Of a stretch of DNA of 64,000 nucleotides, positions 1 to 7,286 are shown piece after piece (position 1 is the stretch's first letter; every line of letters starts with the position of its first letter). The position numbers and the translations under genes are program-made. Location of the stretch: NCBI GenBank assembly GCA_018242625.1, contig JAFEBO010000006.1:281132-345131 (forward strand). The letters run 5' to 3'. The notes beneath the pieces were generated by a model, which was not told where the DNA came from, ran no database searches, and saw only the letters and a program-made list of their open reading frames with translations. Source of the stretch: Planctomycetota bacterium (GTDB lineage: Bacteria > Planctomycetota > Phycisphaerae > Phycisphaerales > UBA1924).

Positions 1-176
1 GGGTGTGTGTTTGAGCGCAGACCCTCTTTGTGAAATTCCGCGAGCGTTTGCTCGACATATCGAACGCTTTCGAGCGAATAGTCGAGTTCGGCGTCGCCGA
101 GCTGTCGGGCGGCTTCAACGGCTGCCGCGGCGCGTTCTTTGGCGACTTCGTCGGCGGATCGGTTGTCGTGATTCAT
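1..176 (-). CDS. Partial CDS, N-terminal part of an unknown protein
   Basis: The minus strand is open from an ATG at 176 to the window edge and gives about 58 residues starting MNHDNRSADEV. The visible part is rich in Ala and Glu (for example KERAAAAVEAARQLGDAEL) and should be helical. It has no signal peptide and so looks cytoplasmic. No clear Shine-Dalgarno sequence precedes the ATG. The C-terminus lies outside the window, so the family cannot be judged. Codon use is ordinary for this region. I do not recognise the protein and assign no function. Confidence 0.5.
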   Translation of the reverse strand, partial: MNHDNRSADEVAKERAAAAVEAARQLGDAELDYSLESVRYVEQTLAEFHKEGLRSNTH

Positions 177-649
177 GAAGTCAGAGTAATGAAATGGCGA
201 AGGTCCGCGTCTGAATTGGAAGGTATGGTTCGGGTGCGGCGGAAAAGATTTTGGTTTGTGCCGCTGGCGCGGCAGGGATAGAGGAAGGGGGTTTTTGGGG
301 TGGCGGTACCCACGCCTGAAGGGCCAGGAGCGGGAAGGCCCCCGAGGGTGCCTGGGGATCGGGGGAGTGTTTGTTGAGGTGCGTTGAAACGGATAGGGAG
401 GGATTTGCGACTTTGGTGGTGGCGGTGGTGTTGGCGGTCTTGATGGTGGCGCACCTGTGGTGCTCGGGGAGTTGGAGCGAGCGTTTCAGGGGCTTCCGTC
501 CGTGGCTCGGGACTGGCGCCGCTTTGCGGCTGGAGCTCGCGCAATGCACAGCCCGTCACGTGCTGTGATTTGGGCGCGAGGGAACTACTCGTTGCGGAGC
601 CACGAGTGATGGCAGACATTCGGAGAAGGCGCTGGTGCGCTGCTGTTAT
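177..649. other. Intergenic stretch without a supported gene
   Basis: This lies between the stop of the dockerin-tagged gene on the minus strand and the start of the partial gene at the left edge. Several short open frames exist on both strands, but they are Pro/Ser/Arg-rich or lack ribosome-binding sites. It must contain the promoter of the left-edge gene. I see no convincing hairpin terminator or promoter. Confidence 0.5.
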
Positions 650-1513
650 TTATGGGCAGGTGAGCGCGTCGTAGGCGGCGGCGAATATGGCGAAGTCGGT
701 GTCGTCGACTGTGCCGTCGTTGTTGAGATCGGCGGGGCAGCCGGCGGGCATGTTGGAATCGGCGCAATCGATGAGGTCGTGTGCCGCGGCGAAGGTGGTG
801 AAGTCGGCGTCGGTGACGGCGCGGTCGTGGTTGAAGTCGGCGGGGCAGGGGAGTTGCACGGTGATGACGGCGGGAACGGGCACTGCGGGCGTGTTGGCGT
901 CGCCCCAGATTGCTTGGGCCGGATTGGTGAAGAAGCTGGCGCCGTATGTGCCGCCGTTTCCGGATTGGGCGTTTGGATAGGCGAAGGAGTTGGCGGTGAG
1001 GGTGATGGTTCGCGAGGACGAGCCGGGCGCGGCGTTGCCGATGGTGATCTTGCCGGCGTAGTACTGCGTTTGGGGGGCCGGGGCGTAGGGCGGGCTCATT
1101 GCGTAGGAGAGATTGGAAGCAAAGGAGTGAACATCGTTCGGCGTGCCGAGGATCATGTCGGGGCCTGCTTGCGACTTGGCGATGGCCATCGGGTTCGAGT
1201 GCGAGACTGTGACGCGGAATGAGACGAGGGAGTCGCCCGATCCGGGAGCGCCGAAGTTGGTAATTTTCTGGGAGTTGCACAGGCGCATCGGGGCGACGGC
1301 TGTCTGAGGGCCTGCGGAGGTGGGGAGCTGCATCTGGCCGTCGTGATAAACGCTGATGCGAAAGTCGAGTGTGAGGGGGGAGGTGGAAACGTCGATGGTT
1401 TCGGCGGTGGTCCAGCCGCGGCCGGCGTTGACCTCGTAGCGGACTCCCCAGACGGCGAGAGAAGTGCCGCAGAGAGTGGCGGCGAGGGCGGCGGCGAGTT
1501 TGGGGCTGGTCAT
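650..1513 (-). CDS. Secreted dockerin-tagged protein of unknown function
   Basis: A 287-residue protein. The ATG at 1513 is chosen because AGGAG lies about 8 bases upstream and a hydrophobic signal peptide follows at once; the longer reading frame upstream has an implausible N-terminus. The middle (about residues 30-220) looks like a beta-rich extracellular domain, with no motif I recognise. The last 65 residues are a long-form dockerin-like tag with two EF-hand-type loops. The first loop is degenerate (NHDRAVTDADF), the second is standard (NNDGTVDDTDF). The linker has MPAGC and the protein ends TCP. Role unknown; presumably exported and surface-associated. Confidence 0.85.
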   Translation of the reverse strand: MTSPKLAAALAATLCGTSLAVWGVRYEVNAGRGWTTAETIDVSTSPLTLDFRISVYHDGQMQLPTSAGPQTAVAPMRLCNSQKITNFGAPGSGDSLVSFRVTVSHSNPMAIAKSQAGPDMILGTPNDVHSFASNLSYAMSPPYAPAPQTQYYAGKITIGNAAPGSSSRTITLTANSFAYPNAQSGNGGTYGASFFTNPAQAIWGDANTPAVPVPAVITVQLPCPADFNHDRAVTDADFTTFAAAHDLIDCADSNMPAGCPADLNNDGTVDDTDFAIFAAAYDALTCP

Positions 1514-1971
1514 CGGAGGGGCTCCTGGGCCGGGAATAGTCTGGCGGCGTGACGGGAGTTTATCGGGAGTTTTCGGGCTTTCTGGCCAAAGAGCGGCGCG
1601 TTGAGAGTGGGTGCGGGCCGGACGCGGATTGGCGAAACGACAGCGGGTGTGGAGGGGGTGTGGATAAGTGGGCGCTGGCGCTTGGTTGGGAGTAGAGAAG
1701 AGAGGAGTGGGGGCGGCGGGGGAGAGGCCATGAAGGCGTTGGGAGCGTTTGGCGCGCGGGCTCGCTTTTCGAAGCCGGCGCTTGTGCGCCTGAACCGACA
1801 CGCAGATGACAGGTTGTTCCGAAGCGCCGGCGCGGTGTAAGTCGCGGGCGCGATGGGCTTTGCGAGCGTGCGCGACGAGTTGTGCACAGAGCGACAGGGC
1901 TTTTTACTGTTACTACTAGATAGATATCTATATAGGGAGAAGGAGGAACAAACGGCCAAAGGGCCGACTTC
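1514..1971. other. Intergenic region with an AT-rich palindrome
   Basis: This region separates the mutM stop from the start of the downstream minus-strand gene. Open frames here are low-complexity shadows. The notable part is an AT-rich patch at about 1909-1935 in otherwise GC-rich DNA. It contains the perfect 12-base palindrome ATAGATATCTAT at 1920-1931. It could be a -10-like element or protein-binding site for the minus-strand gene. This is a guess from base composition and symmetry. Confidence 0.45.
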
Positions 1972-2838
1972 TCAAGGGGCCGGATGGGGGCGGAGGGGTT
2001 GGCAGTGGGGGCAGAAGGTGGTGGAGCGCTGGGCGAGGCGGGAGGATTTGAGGGGGCGGTGGCAGATGGTGCAGGGTTGGCCGGAGCGGGCGTAGACGGC
2101 GTGGGTGAGCTGGGCCTGGCCTTTGGTGCCGGCGGCGTTGGTGTAGTTGCGGAGGGTGCTGCCGCCGGATTGGATGGCGCGGGCGAGGATGGTGCGGATG
2201 GAGTTGGCGAGGGCTTCGAGCTGGCGTGGGGTGAGTTTGTGGGCGAGGGTGTGCGGGTGGATGCGGGCGGCGAAGAGGGATTCGTCGGCGTAGATGTTGC
2301 CGACGCCGGCGAGGGCGGATTGATCGAGGAGGAGGGCTTTGATGGCGCGGTGGGAGTCGGCGCATGCGGCGGCGAGGTCGGCGGGGCGGATGGTGAGGGC
2401 GTCGGGGCCGAGCTTGGACCAGCGGAGAGAGAGGAGGGAGTTTTGTGATGGGTAGGCGGAGAGGCCGCCGAAGCGGCGCGGGTCGGTGAAGAGGAAAGAG
2501 GAGTTGTCGGCGAGATGCCAGAGGATGTGGGTGTGGGCGGGGAGATCCTGGGGCTTGGTCTTTGTGGCGGGGCGGAGAAGGACGCGGCCGGACATGCCGA
2601 GCTGGATGCAGAGTGTGCGGCCGTCGGCGGCGATGAGGGCGATCTGCTTGCCGCGGCGGATGAGGGAGGTGATGCGGGCGTTTTGGAGGAGGTGAGCGGG
2701 TGAGATGGGGAGCGGAGAGCCGGAGTCGGAGAAGGCTTCGCAGACGTCGGCGCGGCGGATGGAGACGGAGGAGATGGTTTTGTTCCGGATGGGAAGCAGG
2801 GAGAGGCGGGTGTGCTCGAGTTCGGGGAGTTCGGGCAT
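1972..2838 (-). CDS. mutM: Formamidopyrimidine-DNA glycosylase (MutM/Fpg)
   Basis: A 288-residue base-excision repair enzyme that removes 8-oxoguanine and ring-opened purines and then cleaves the abasic site. The start at 2838 is fixed by chemistry: mature enzymes begin with the catalytic proline, and MPELPELE follows this ATG, although no Shine-Dalgarno is evident. Visible family features are Pro2 and Glu3, the lysine in RRGKQIAL (Lys64), QLGMSGR, HTHILWHL, DPRRFGGL, the helix-two-turn-helix region SALAGVGNIYADESL (about 175-189), and a C-terminal zinc finger with Cys256, Cys259, Cys276 and Cys279. Length is normal for the family (about 270-290). It is a cytoplasmic housekeeping gene at the edge of the tagged-protein locus, with no functional link to its neighbours. 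Confidence 0.95.
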   Translation of the reverse strand: MPELPELEHTRLSLLPIRNKTISSVSIRRADVCEAFSDSGSPLPISPAHLLQNARITSLIRRGKQIALIAADGRTLCIQLGMSGRVLLRPATKTKPQDLPAHTHILWHLADNSSFLFTDPRRFGGLSAYPSQNSLLSLRWSKLGPDALTIRPADLAAACADSHRAIKALLLDQSALAGVGNIYADESLFAARIHPHTLAHKLTPRQLEALANSIRTILARAIQSGGSTLRNYTNAAGTKGQAQLTHAVYARSGQPCTICHRPLKSSRLAQRSTTFCPHCQPLRPHPAP

Positions 2839-2995
2839 TGGGAGAGGAGGCACTTGGTACCGGGTACTGGGGGGAGGCGGGGGACGGTACGCGTGGGGCG
2901 AGAGTGTGTTCTGAAACAACGCCGCTCCGGCGAGTGGGCCGGAGCGGGGAGGTTGCGTGGGGACGGCAGAACGGCGCAGGGTCGGACGGGGACGA

Positions 2996-3817
2996 CTATT
3001 TTCGGTCGCGGCCGCGAACGCCCCACGGGGTCAGGTCGAGCTCTTGATAGAGGACGGACGGCTGGCGATTCACGGCGGGCGCGAGTTCATCTGAGAAGAG
3101 CTGTTCGGCGTGGCCATCACAAAGGGCGATCGAGATTCTTGCCGTGGTCCAGCGCGGCTGCAGGCCGGTGATATCGACGGTTGGCGAGTAAACACCTTTC
3201 CACCCGTGCCAGACAGATTGTTCAAAGACGCCGGCCTTTTCGCTGGGAAAGAAGACGTCGTCGATCTGCTGGGACTTGGCACGGTACGGGGACCAGTGAC
3301 TCTGCGGCAAATCCGGATTCAAGTAGGCGCTCTCGAGGTACATGGCGGCGCTCATGGAAAAATCGACCTTGCGCCAAGCATCATCGATGCCGAACTTCAG
3401 CACCTGGTTATCCGGGCAGGAAAGCGCACGATTTCCGGGCACGGCGCCGGTGTAAAGAACCAGCGGGCCCAGGTGCAGGGCGTAGGGCGGATAGGCGAGA
3501 TAGTTCTTTCGTGCTTCCGGCGAGTTTAACTGTGCTGGAAGATCGCCGAACATTGCTGGAAAGAAGCCGCGGTTGTCGGTGCAATAGGAAATAGTCGCTT
3601 GTCCCAGGGAGTTGCAGCGGGTAAGGCACGTCAGCAGGACCGCCCGCTTCCGCATGGCCGCGACGTTTGGAATGAGCAAACCTATGAGAATAACGACAAT
3701 GCCTGCGGCGACGATCAACTCAAGAAGAGTGAAGGCGCGGCGGACGTCGTAAGAACCAGTTTGACCGGGTCTGCGCCGTTGGGAGAGGATCGAACTGGAC
3801 AGCGGTAGACATCGCAC
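2996..3817 (-). CDS. Type IV pilin/pseudopilin-like protein with prepilin N-terminal motif
   Basis: A protein of about 273 residues. After a basic leader of roughly 27 residues comes RRAFTLLELIVAAGIV, the classic class III leader followed by a hydrophobic helix. This is recognised by a prepilin peptidase, with cleavage expected before the Phe. The C-terminal half contains ISIALCDGHAEQL, which resembles the DGH end of the H-X9-DG pseudopilin-like proteins abundant in planctomycetes; the expected upstream His is not at the usual spacing. The best start in this frame is a GTG at 3817 without a strong Shine-Dalgarno, so the start is uncertain. Probably cell-envelope associated and related to type II secretion/type IV pilus proteins; the exact role is unknown. 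Confidence 0.85.
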   Translation of the reverse strand: MRCLPLSSSILSQRRRPGQTGSYDVRRAFTLLELIVAAGIVVILIGLLIPNVAAMRKRAVLLTCLTRCNSLGQATISYCTDNRGFFPAMFGDLPAQLNSPEARKNYLAYPPYALHLGPLVLYTGAVPGNRALSCPDNQVLKFGIDDAWRKVDFSMSAAMYLESAYLNPDLPQSHWSPYRAKSQQIDDVFFPSEKAGVFEQSVWHGWKGVYSPTVDITGLQPRWTTARISIALCDGHAEQLFSDELAPAVNRQPSVLYQELDLTPWGVRGRDRK

Positions 3818-4159
3818 GTGCGGCCCCTTGGCGAGATCGGGTGGGCCATGAATCCGCCCACTGTCGACGGGAAGGATCAGTGTACGACAAGAAGCGACCC
3901 ACCACGATGTGGGGTGTCCCCGTGCACGTCGCGTGATAATCGTTGCAAGATGTTATAAACATTTCAGGAGAAGCGATTTTAACTAAGAGAAAGGAGGCGT
4001 CTTGGAAACCGTTCATGTTGGCATTTCTTGTGGCGGGGGCGGTTCGCATTTGCGCTGTGATGATCAGGTGAACAGTGATCGAGTAACATTCATTTCTACG
4101 ACAAGGTGCTGTAGTTCGGCAGATTGTGCCGGCGTTTACGACTACAAGGAACCTGAAGA
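3818..4159. other. Divergent intergenic region with inverted repeat
   Basis: This is the shared upstream region of the minus-strand pseudopilin-like gene and the plus-strand membrane protein gene. It contains the inverted repeat ATGTT-ATA-AACAT at 3950-3962 in an AT-richer patch, a plausible regulator site or promoter core. It also contains a strong AAGGAGG at 3991-3997, 4 bases before a TTG codon at 4002 that opens a 73-codon Cys-rich frame overlapping the next gene. I do not call that frame as a gene because the start codon is weak and the overlap long. Confidence 0.45.
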
Positions 4160-5245
4160 ATGGTGTACTGCCGGAAATACGGTGTGGCCGTCGTCTGCGG
4201 GCTGCTGTTGGAGAGCGTGCTGACATCCACGGCGTTTGCTGCGGGGGATGCGGAGTTGGAATGCCTTCGGCGATGGGTGGCGCCGTGGCAGCAGGTCAAG
4301 TGTGTTCGCGTGATCTGGGACTTGGACTTGCCGCTGGCGGACGTAGCTGCGAACGGATGGAAGGCGGGGCGCACTGTTGCGATCGTGCGCACGCGATGGC
4401 CCGATGGCATGCTCTTTGACATGACGGATACCGTCGTGCGAAAGCCGTTTCTCCCATCAGAGGTGGAAAGCTCGGCGGAGTTTGTGCGAATAACGAGCCT
4501 GTGTCAGCGCCGCATCCGGCAACCCGACGGGGCTTCATTTTTTGTGAATCGAAACGGGGTTAGCCGGGATGCGCTCTCGCTGGGATTTCGAGAGGATTTT
4601 CTTGCGAACCCGACCGAAGTGTTCGGTTATTCGCCCCCGGTGGTTGCGTGCTGGGTTGCATCGCGGCTGGGACAGAAAGGAGCGATTGCGCCGCTGCAAG
4701 TCGAGTCCGGTGAGCACTGGTTTCGGCTGGTGGAGCTGAGTGTTGAAATTGCGGTGCGGGAAAGTGAGTCGCCGAAGGGCTGGTATCTGAGCAGGCTTAA
4801 TCTTCAGCGGCCCGATGGCACGGCTTGGTGGAGTGCTGAATTTGAAGAGCCGCGGGAATACGGCGGAGCCGGGCGACTTCTCGGCAGTGTTCGGCAGGTT
4901 CATGTGCGGACGGAGGGTCGGAAGCTTGGAGCGGCGGACCTGCCGCCGTCACCGTCGCGAAGAACCGACTACCTTCTCAAGGCAGAAACGGCCGAGTCGT
5001 GTGCGGATGCGGAATTTCAACTTAAGCTTGACGGGGGGCGTGTCGTATCGATGTCGAGCATGGACGCCTCGCAGCAGGCGATGATGGAGCAGCGAGGCCG
5101 AGAAGTTCAAGCCGGCAAGGATTCGTTTGCGAAACCGAGATCTGCCGACGGAAAGAACGAAAGCTGGGAGGTCGGCTGGATCGTGGTTGTGGCTGGCGCC
5201 TGCCTGGTCGCGATCGGGGTGGTGCTGGGTGTGCGTCGCAAGTAG
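4160..5245 (+). CDS. Hypothetical exported protein with C-terminal membrane anchor
   Basis: A 361-residue protein and the only plus-strand gene in the left wing. AAGGA lies about 9 bases before the ATG at 4160. A signal peptide covers about residues 1-28. A long soluble region follows, without motifs I recognise. A single hydrophobic segment (about 337-357) ends in the basic tail RRK, so the protein is probably held in a membrane by its C-terminus with the bulk on the outside. It has no dockerin-like tag. The charge pattern at the end (a membrane segment followed by RRK) is the opposite strategy to its tagged neighbours. Function unknown. Confidence 0.75.
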   Translation: MVYCRKYGVAVVCGLLLESVLTSTAFAAGDAELECLRRWVAPWQQVKCVRVIWDLDLPLADVAANGWKAGRTVAIVRTRWPDGMLFDMTDTVVRKPFLPSEVESSAEFVRITSLCQRRIRQPDGASFFVNRNGVSRDALSLGFREDFLANPTEVFGYSPPVVACWVASRLGQKGAIAPLQVESGEHWFRLVELSVEIAVRESESPKGWYLSRLNLQRPDGTAWWSAEFEEPREYGGAGRLLGSVRQVHVRTEGRKLGAADLPPSPSRRTDYLLKAETAESCADAEFQLKLDGGRVVSMSSMDASQQAMMEQRGREVQAGKDSFAKPRSADGKNESWEVGWIVVVAGACLVAIGVVLGVRRK

Positions 5246-5348
5246 GTGCGCGGGGGGCAATGTCGATTGCCGGGTTGCGACAACAGGAGCGAGAGAGTGC
5301 TGAGGGCGGGGAAAGCGCACTCAGGGCGATGACGGTGTGTGGACGGGG

Positions 5349-7106
5349 TTACGGGCAGACGAGGTTGTCGTAGGCGACGACGAAGAGGGAGAAGTCGGCG
5401 TCGTCGACGAGACCGTCGTAGTTGAAGTCGGCGGGGCAGCCGGCGGGCATGCCCGGGGCCTGGCAGTCGAAGATGTTGTAGGCGGCGAGGAAGAAAACAA
5501 AGTCGGCGTCGTTGACGACGTTGTCGTTGTTCATGTCGGCGGTGCATCTGGCGAAGCCCGAGTCGGTGCCGACGAGGCGCGAGGTGCCGAACTGGGTGGC
5601 GTAGACGTAGTAGTAGCTGGTCTTGTTGTCGGGGGCGGCGAGGTCGATGTAGGAGTTGGTGGGAGAAGAGCCGATGGTGACGGCGCCGGCTTCGGAGGGG
5701 ATTACGTTTCGCTTGATGGTGTAGGTGGTGGCGCCCGGGACGAGGGTCCAGGCGAGGGTGACGGCGTTCATCTTGTTGTCGGAGGCGGTGACGGAGCAAG
5801 CGGCGCTCGAGGTGATGTTGAGGGTGTAGAGCTGGCTCTCGATGGGGCTGCCGTTTTCGTAGACCTTGATGTACCAGGTGCCGGGGGGCGAGAGGAGAGC
5901 GCCGGTGAGAACTTCGGGCGAGCCGGCGCCGGCGGCGTTGACGGTGGTGACGAGGCCGTCGGCGGAGTTGCGGAGGTCGAACATGAGATCGGCGGCGGAG
6001 AGAGAGTCGAAGTTGCTGCCGCTGTTGCACGAGCCGTCGCTGTTCTGCGAGGAGTTGTCGTAGGTGAGGCCTTTGGGGGTGAGGGTGATGGTTGCGAGGT
6101 AGATCTGGGAGCTGGAGAAGGAGTGGTAATCGACTTCGCTGTTGGCGTCGATGGAGAGGACGGAGGAGTTGGAGATGGAAGGAGTGGGGACGGTGCCGAT
6201 GGTGCGGCTGGTGGAGGCGGCGAGGGCGCCGGAGCTGGTTGCGGTGGCGGCGGTATCGTCTGGCTCGTTGATGTCGCCGTAGTGGCGTTCGATGGCGCGG
6301 AGGTCGTCGTGCTGGGGGCCGTCGAAGCCGAGGTTGACGAAGGGCTCCATGAGCTTGGTGCCGATGGCGGGGCAGACGTGGTTGAGGCCCAGGCCGTGGC
6401 CCATTTCGTGGGTGACGACGTTGCGGAGGAAGAGGTTGTTGTTTGAGGAGCTGAAGAAGTTGCTGTTGCCGGTGGCGTCGTTCTTGTCGAGGACCATGTC
6501 GCCGGAGGAGGGGAAGTAGCAGTAGGCGAGGATGCCGTTGAAGCCGTCGATGGGGTGCATGCTGATGCGCATGTCGCCGCGGGTCGAGGAGCCGGCGGAG
6601 CCCCAGGCGGCGCCGTCGTCCCAGTCCTGGCCGGGGGTGGTGATGCGTGTGAAGGTGATACCGGAGAGTTGCTGCCAGCGGTCGAAGCAGGCCTGGAAGC
6701 GGGCGATCCAGGTGGCGCGGGTGTACTTGGCGTCGAAGGTTGCGAAGAGGGAGCTGTTGGAAGTGGGCTCGCTGATATTGGGAGCGCCGGTGATGCTGGT
6801 GGTGTCGGGGACGAAGGACCAGGTGAGTGAGCGGGGGGAACCCTGGGCGCCGGACCAGCGGGAGTTGAGCTTGTAGCGGTCGTCGAAGGGATGATCGGGG
6901 TCGATCTCGAGGTAGGCGGCGATGGCCTTGTTGACGGCGATCATCTTGGCCTGGAGTTCGGGCGTGAGCTCTGTGCCGGGCGCGAAGCAGAGCGAGACGG
7001 GGCCTTGGTTGAGAGGATGCGCGTTCTGGCGCGGGACGCTGAGGCGTGCGCCGGCGACGGCGAGGAGGAGAAGAGCGGAGGAGGTGAGTGTGGCGCGAAT
7101 GTACAT
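5349..7106 (-). CDS. Matrixin-like zinc metalloprotease with dockerin-like tag
   Basis: A 585-residue secreted protease. GGAAG lies about 7 bases before the ATG at 7106, and a signal peptide covers about 1-22. The zinc site HEMGHGLGLNH is at residues 233-243, followed by a Met at 253 in KLMEP that fits the Met-turn of metzincins of the matrixin (M10) type. The segment before it has matrixin-like text (WIARFQACFDRW, then GDMRISMH). After the catalytic domain come two probable beta-sandwich regions, the first resembling bacterial pre-peptidase C-terminal domains and the second fibronectin-like. A long-form tag ends the protein (MPAGC linker, ends VCP). It presumably degrades extracellular protein. 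Zinc ligands and catalytic Glu are intact. Confidence 0.9.
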   Translation of the reverse strand: MYIRATLTSSALLLLAVAGARLSVPRQNAHPLNQGPVSLCFAPGTELTPELQAKMIAVNKAIAAYLEIDPDHPFDDRYKLNSRWSGAQGSPRSLTWSFVPDTTSITGAPNISEPTSNSSLFATFDAKYTRATWIARFQACFDRWQQLSGITFTRITTPGQDWDDGAAWGSAGSSTRGDMRISMHPIDGFNGILAYCYFPSSGDMVLDKNDATGNSNFFSSSNNNLFLRNVVTHEMGHGLGLNHVCPAIGTKLMEPFVNLGFDGPQHDDLRAIERHYGDINEPDDTAATATSSGALAASTSRTIGTVPTPSISNSSVLSIDANSEVDYHSFSSSQIYLATITLTPKGLTYDNSSQNSDGSCNSGSNFDSLSAADLMFDLRNSADGLVTTVNAAGAGSPEVLTGALLSPPGTWYIKVYENGSPIESQLYTLNITSSAACSVTASDNKMNAVTLAWTLVPGATTYTIKRNVIPSEAGAVTIGSSPTNSYIDLAAPDNKTSYYYVYATQFGTSRLVGTDSGFARCTADMNNDNVVNDADFVFFLAAYNIFDCQAPGMPAGCPADFNYDGLVDDADFSLFVVAYDNLVCP

Positions 7107-7286
7107 GGGTGTTCTTCCGGCGTGGAGCTATGGGTACAGCTTCCGTGCGACGCCGGTTGGGACGAGGGTCAGAGAAAGTCGGGATTTATGGGCGTGGGCT
7201 GAGGCTTGTGGCGGGGATTTGATGCCGCCGGGCCCGCGGCGTGCGGGTGGGGGAGATGAATTTGGGGATGGTTAGGGCGGGGAAAG

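Noticed and set aside
371-568. A 65-codon plus-strand frame with a hydrophobic segment
   Set aside because: It has no ribosome-binding site, lies between two minus-strand genes and has no sign of conservation.
1560-3026. A 488-codon Pro/Ser-rich frame overlapping mutM on the same strand
   Set aside because: It runs through mutM in another frame and is compositionally a shadow.
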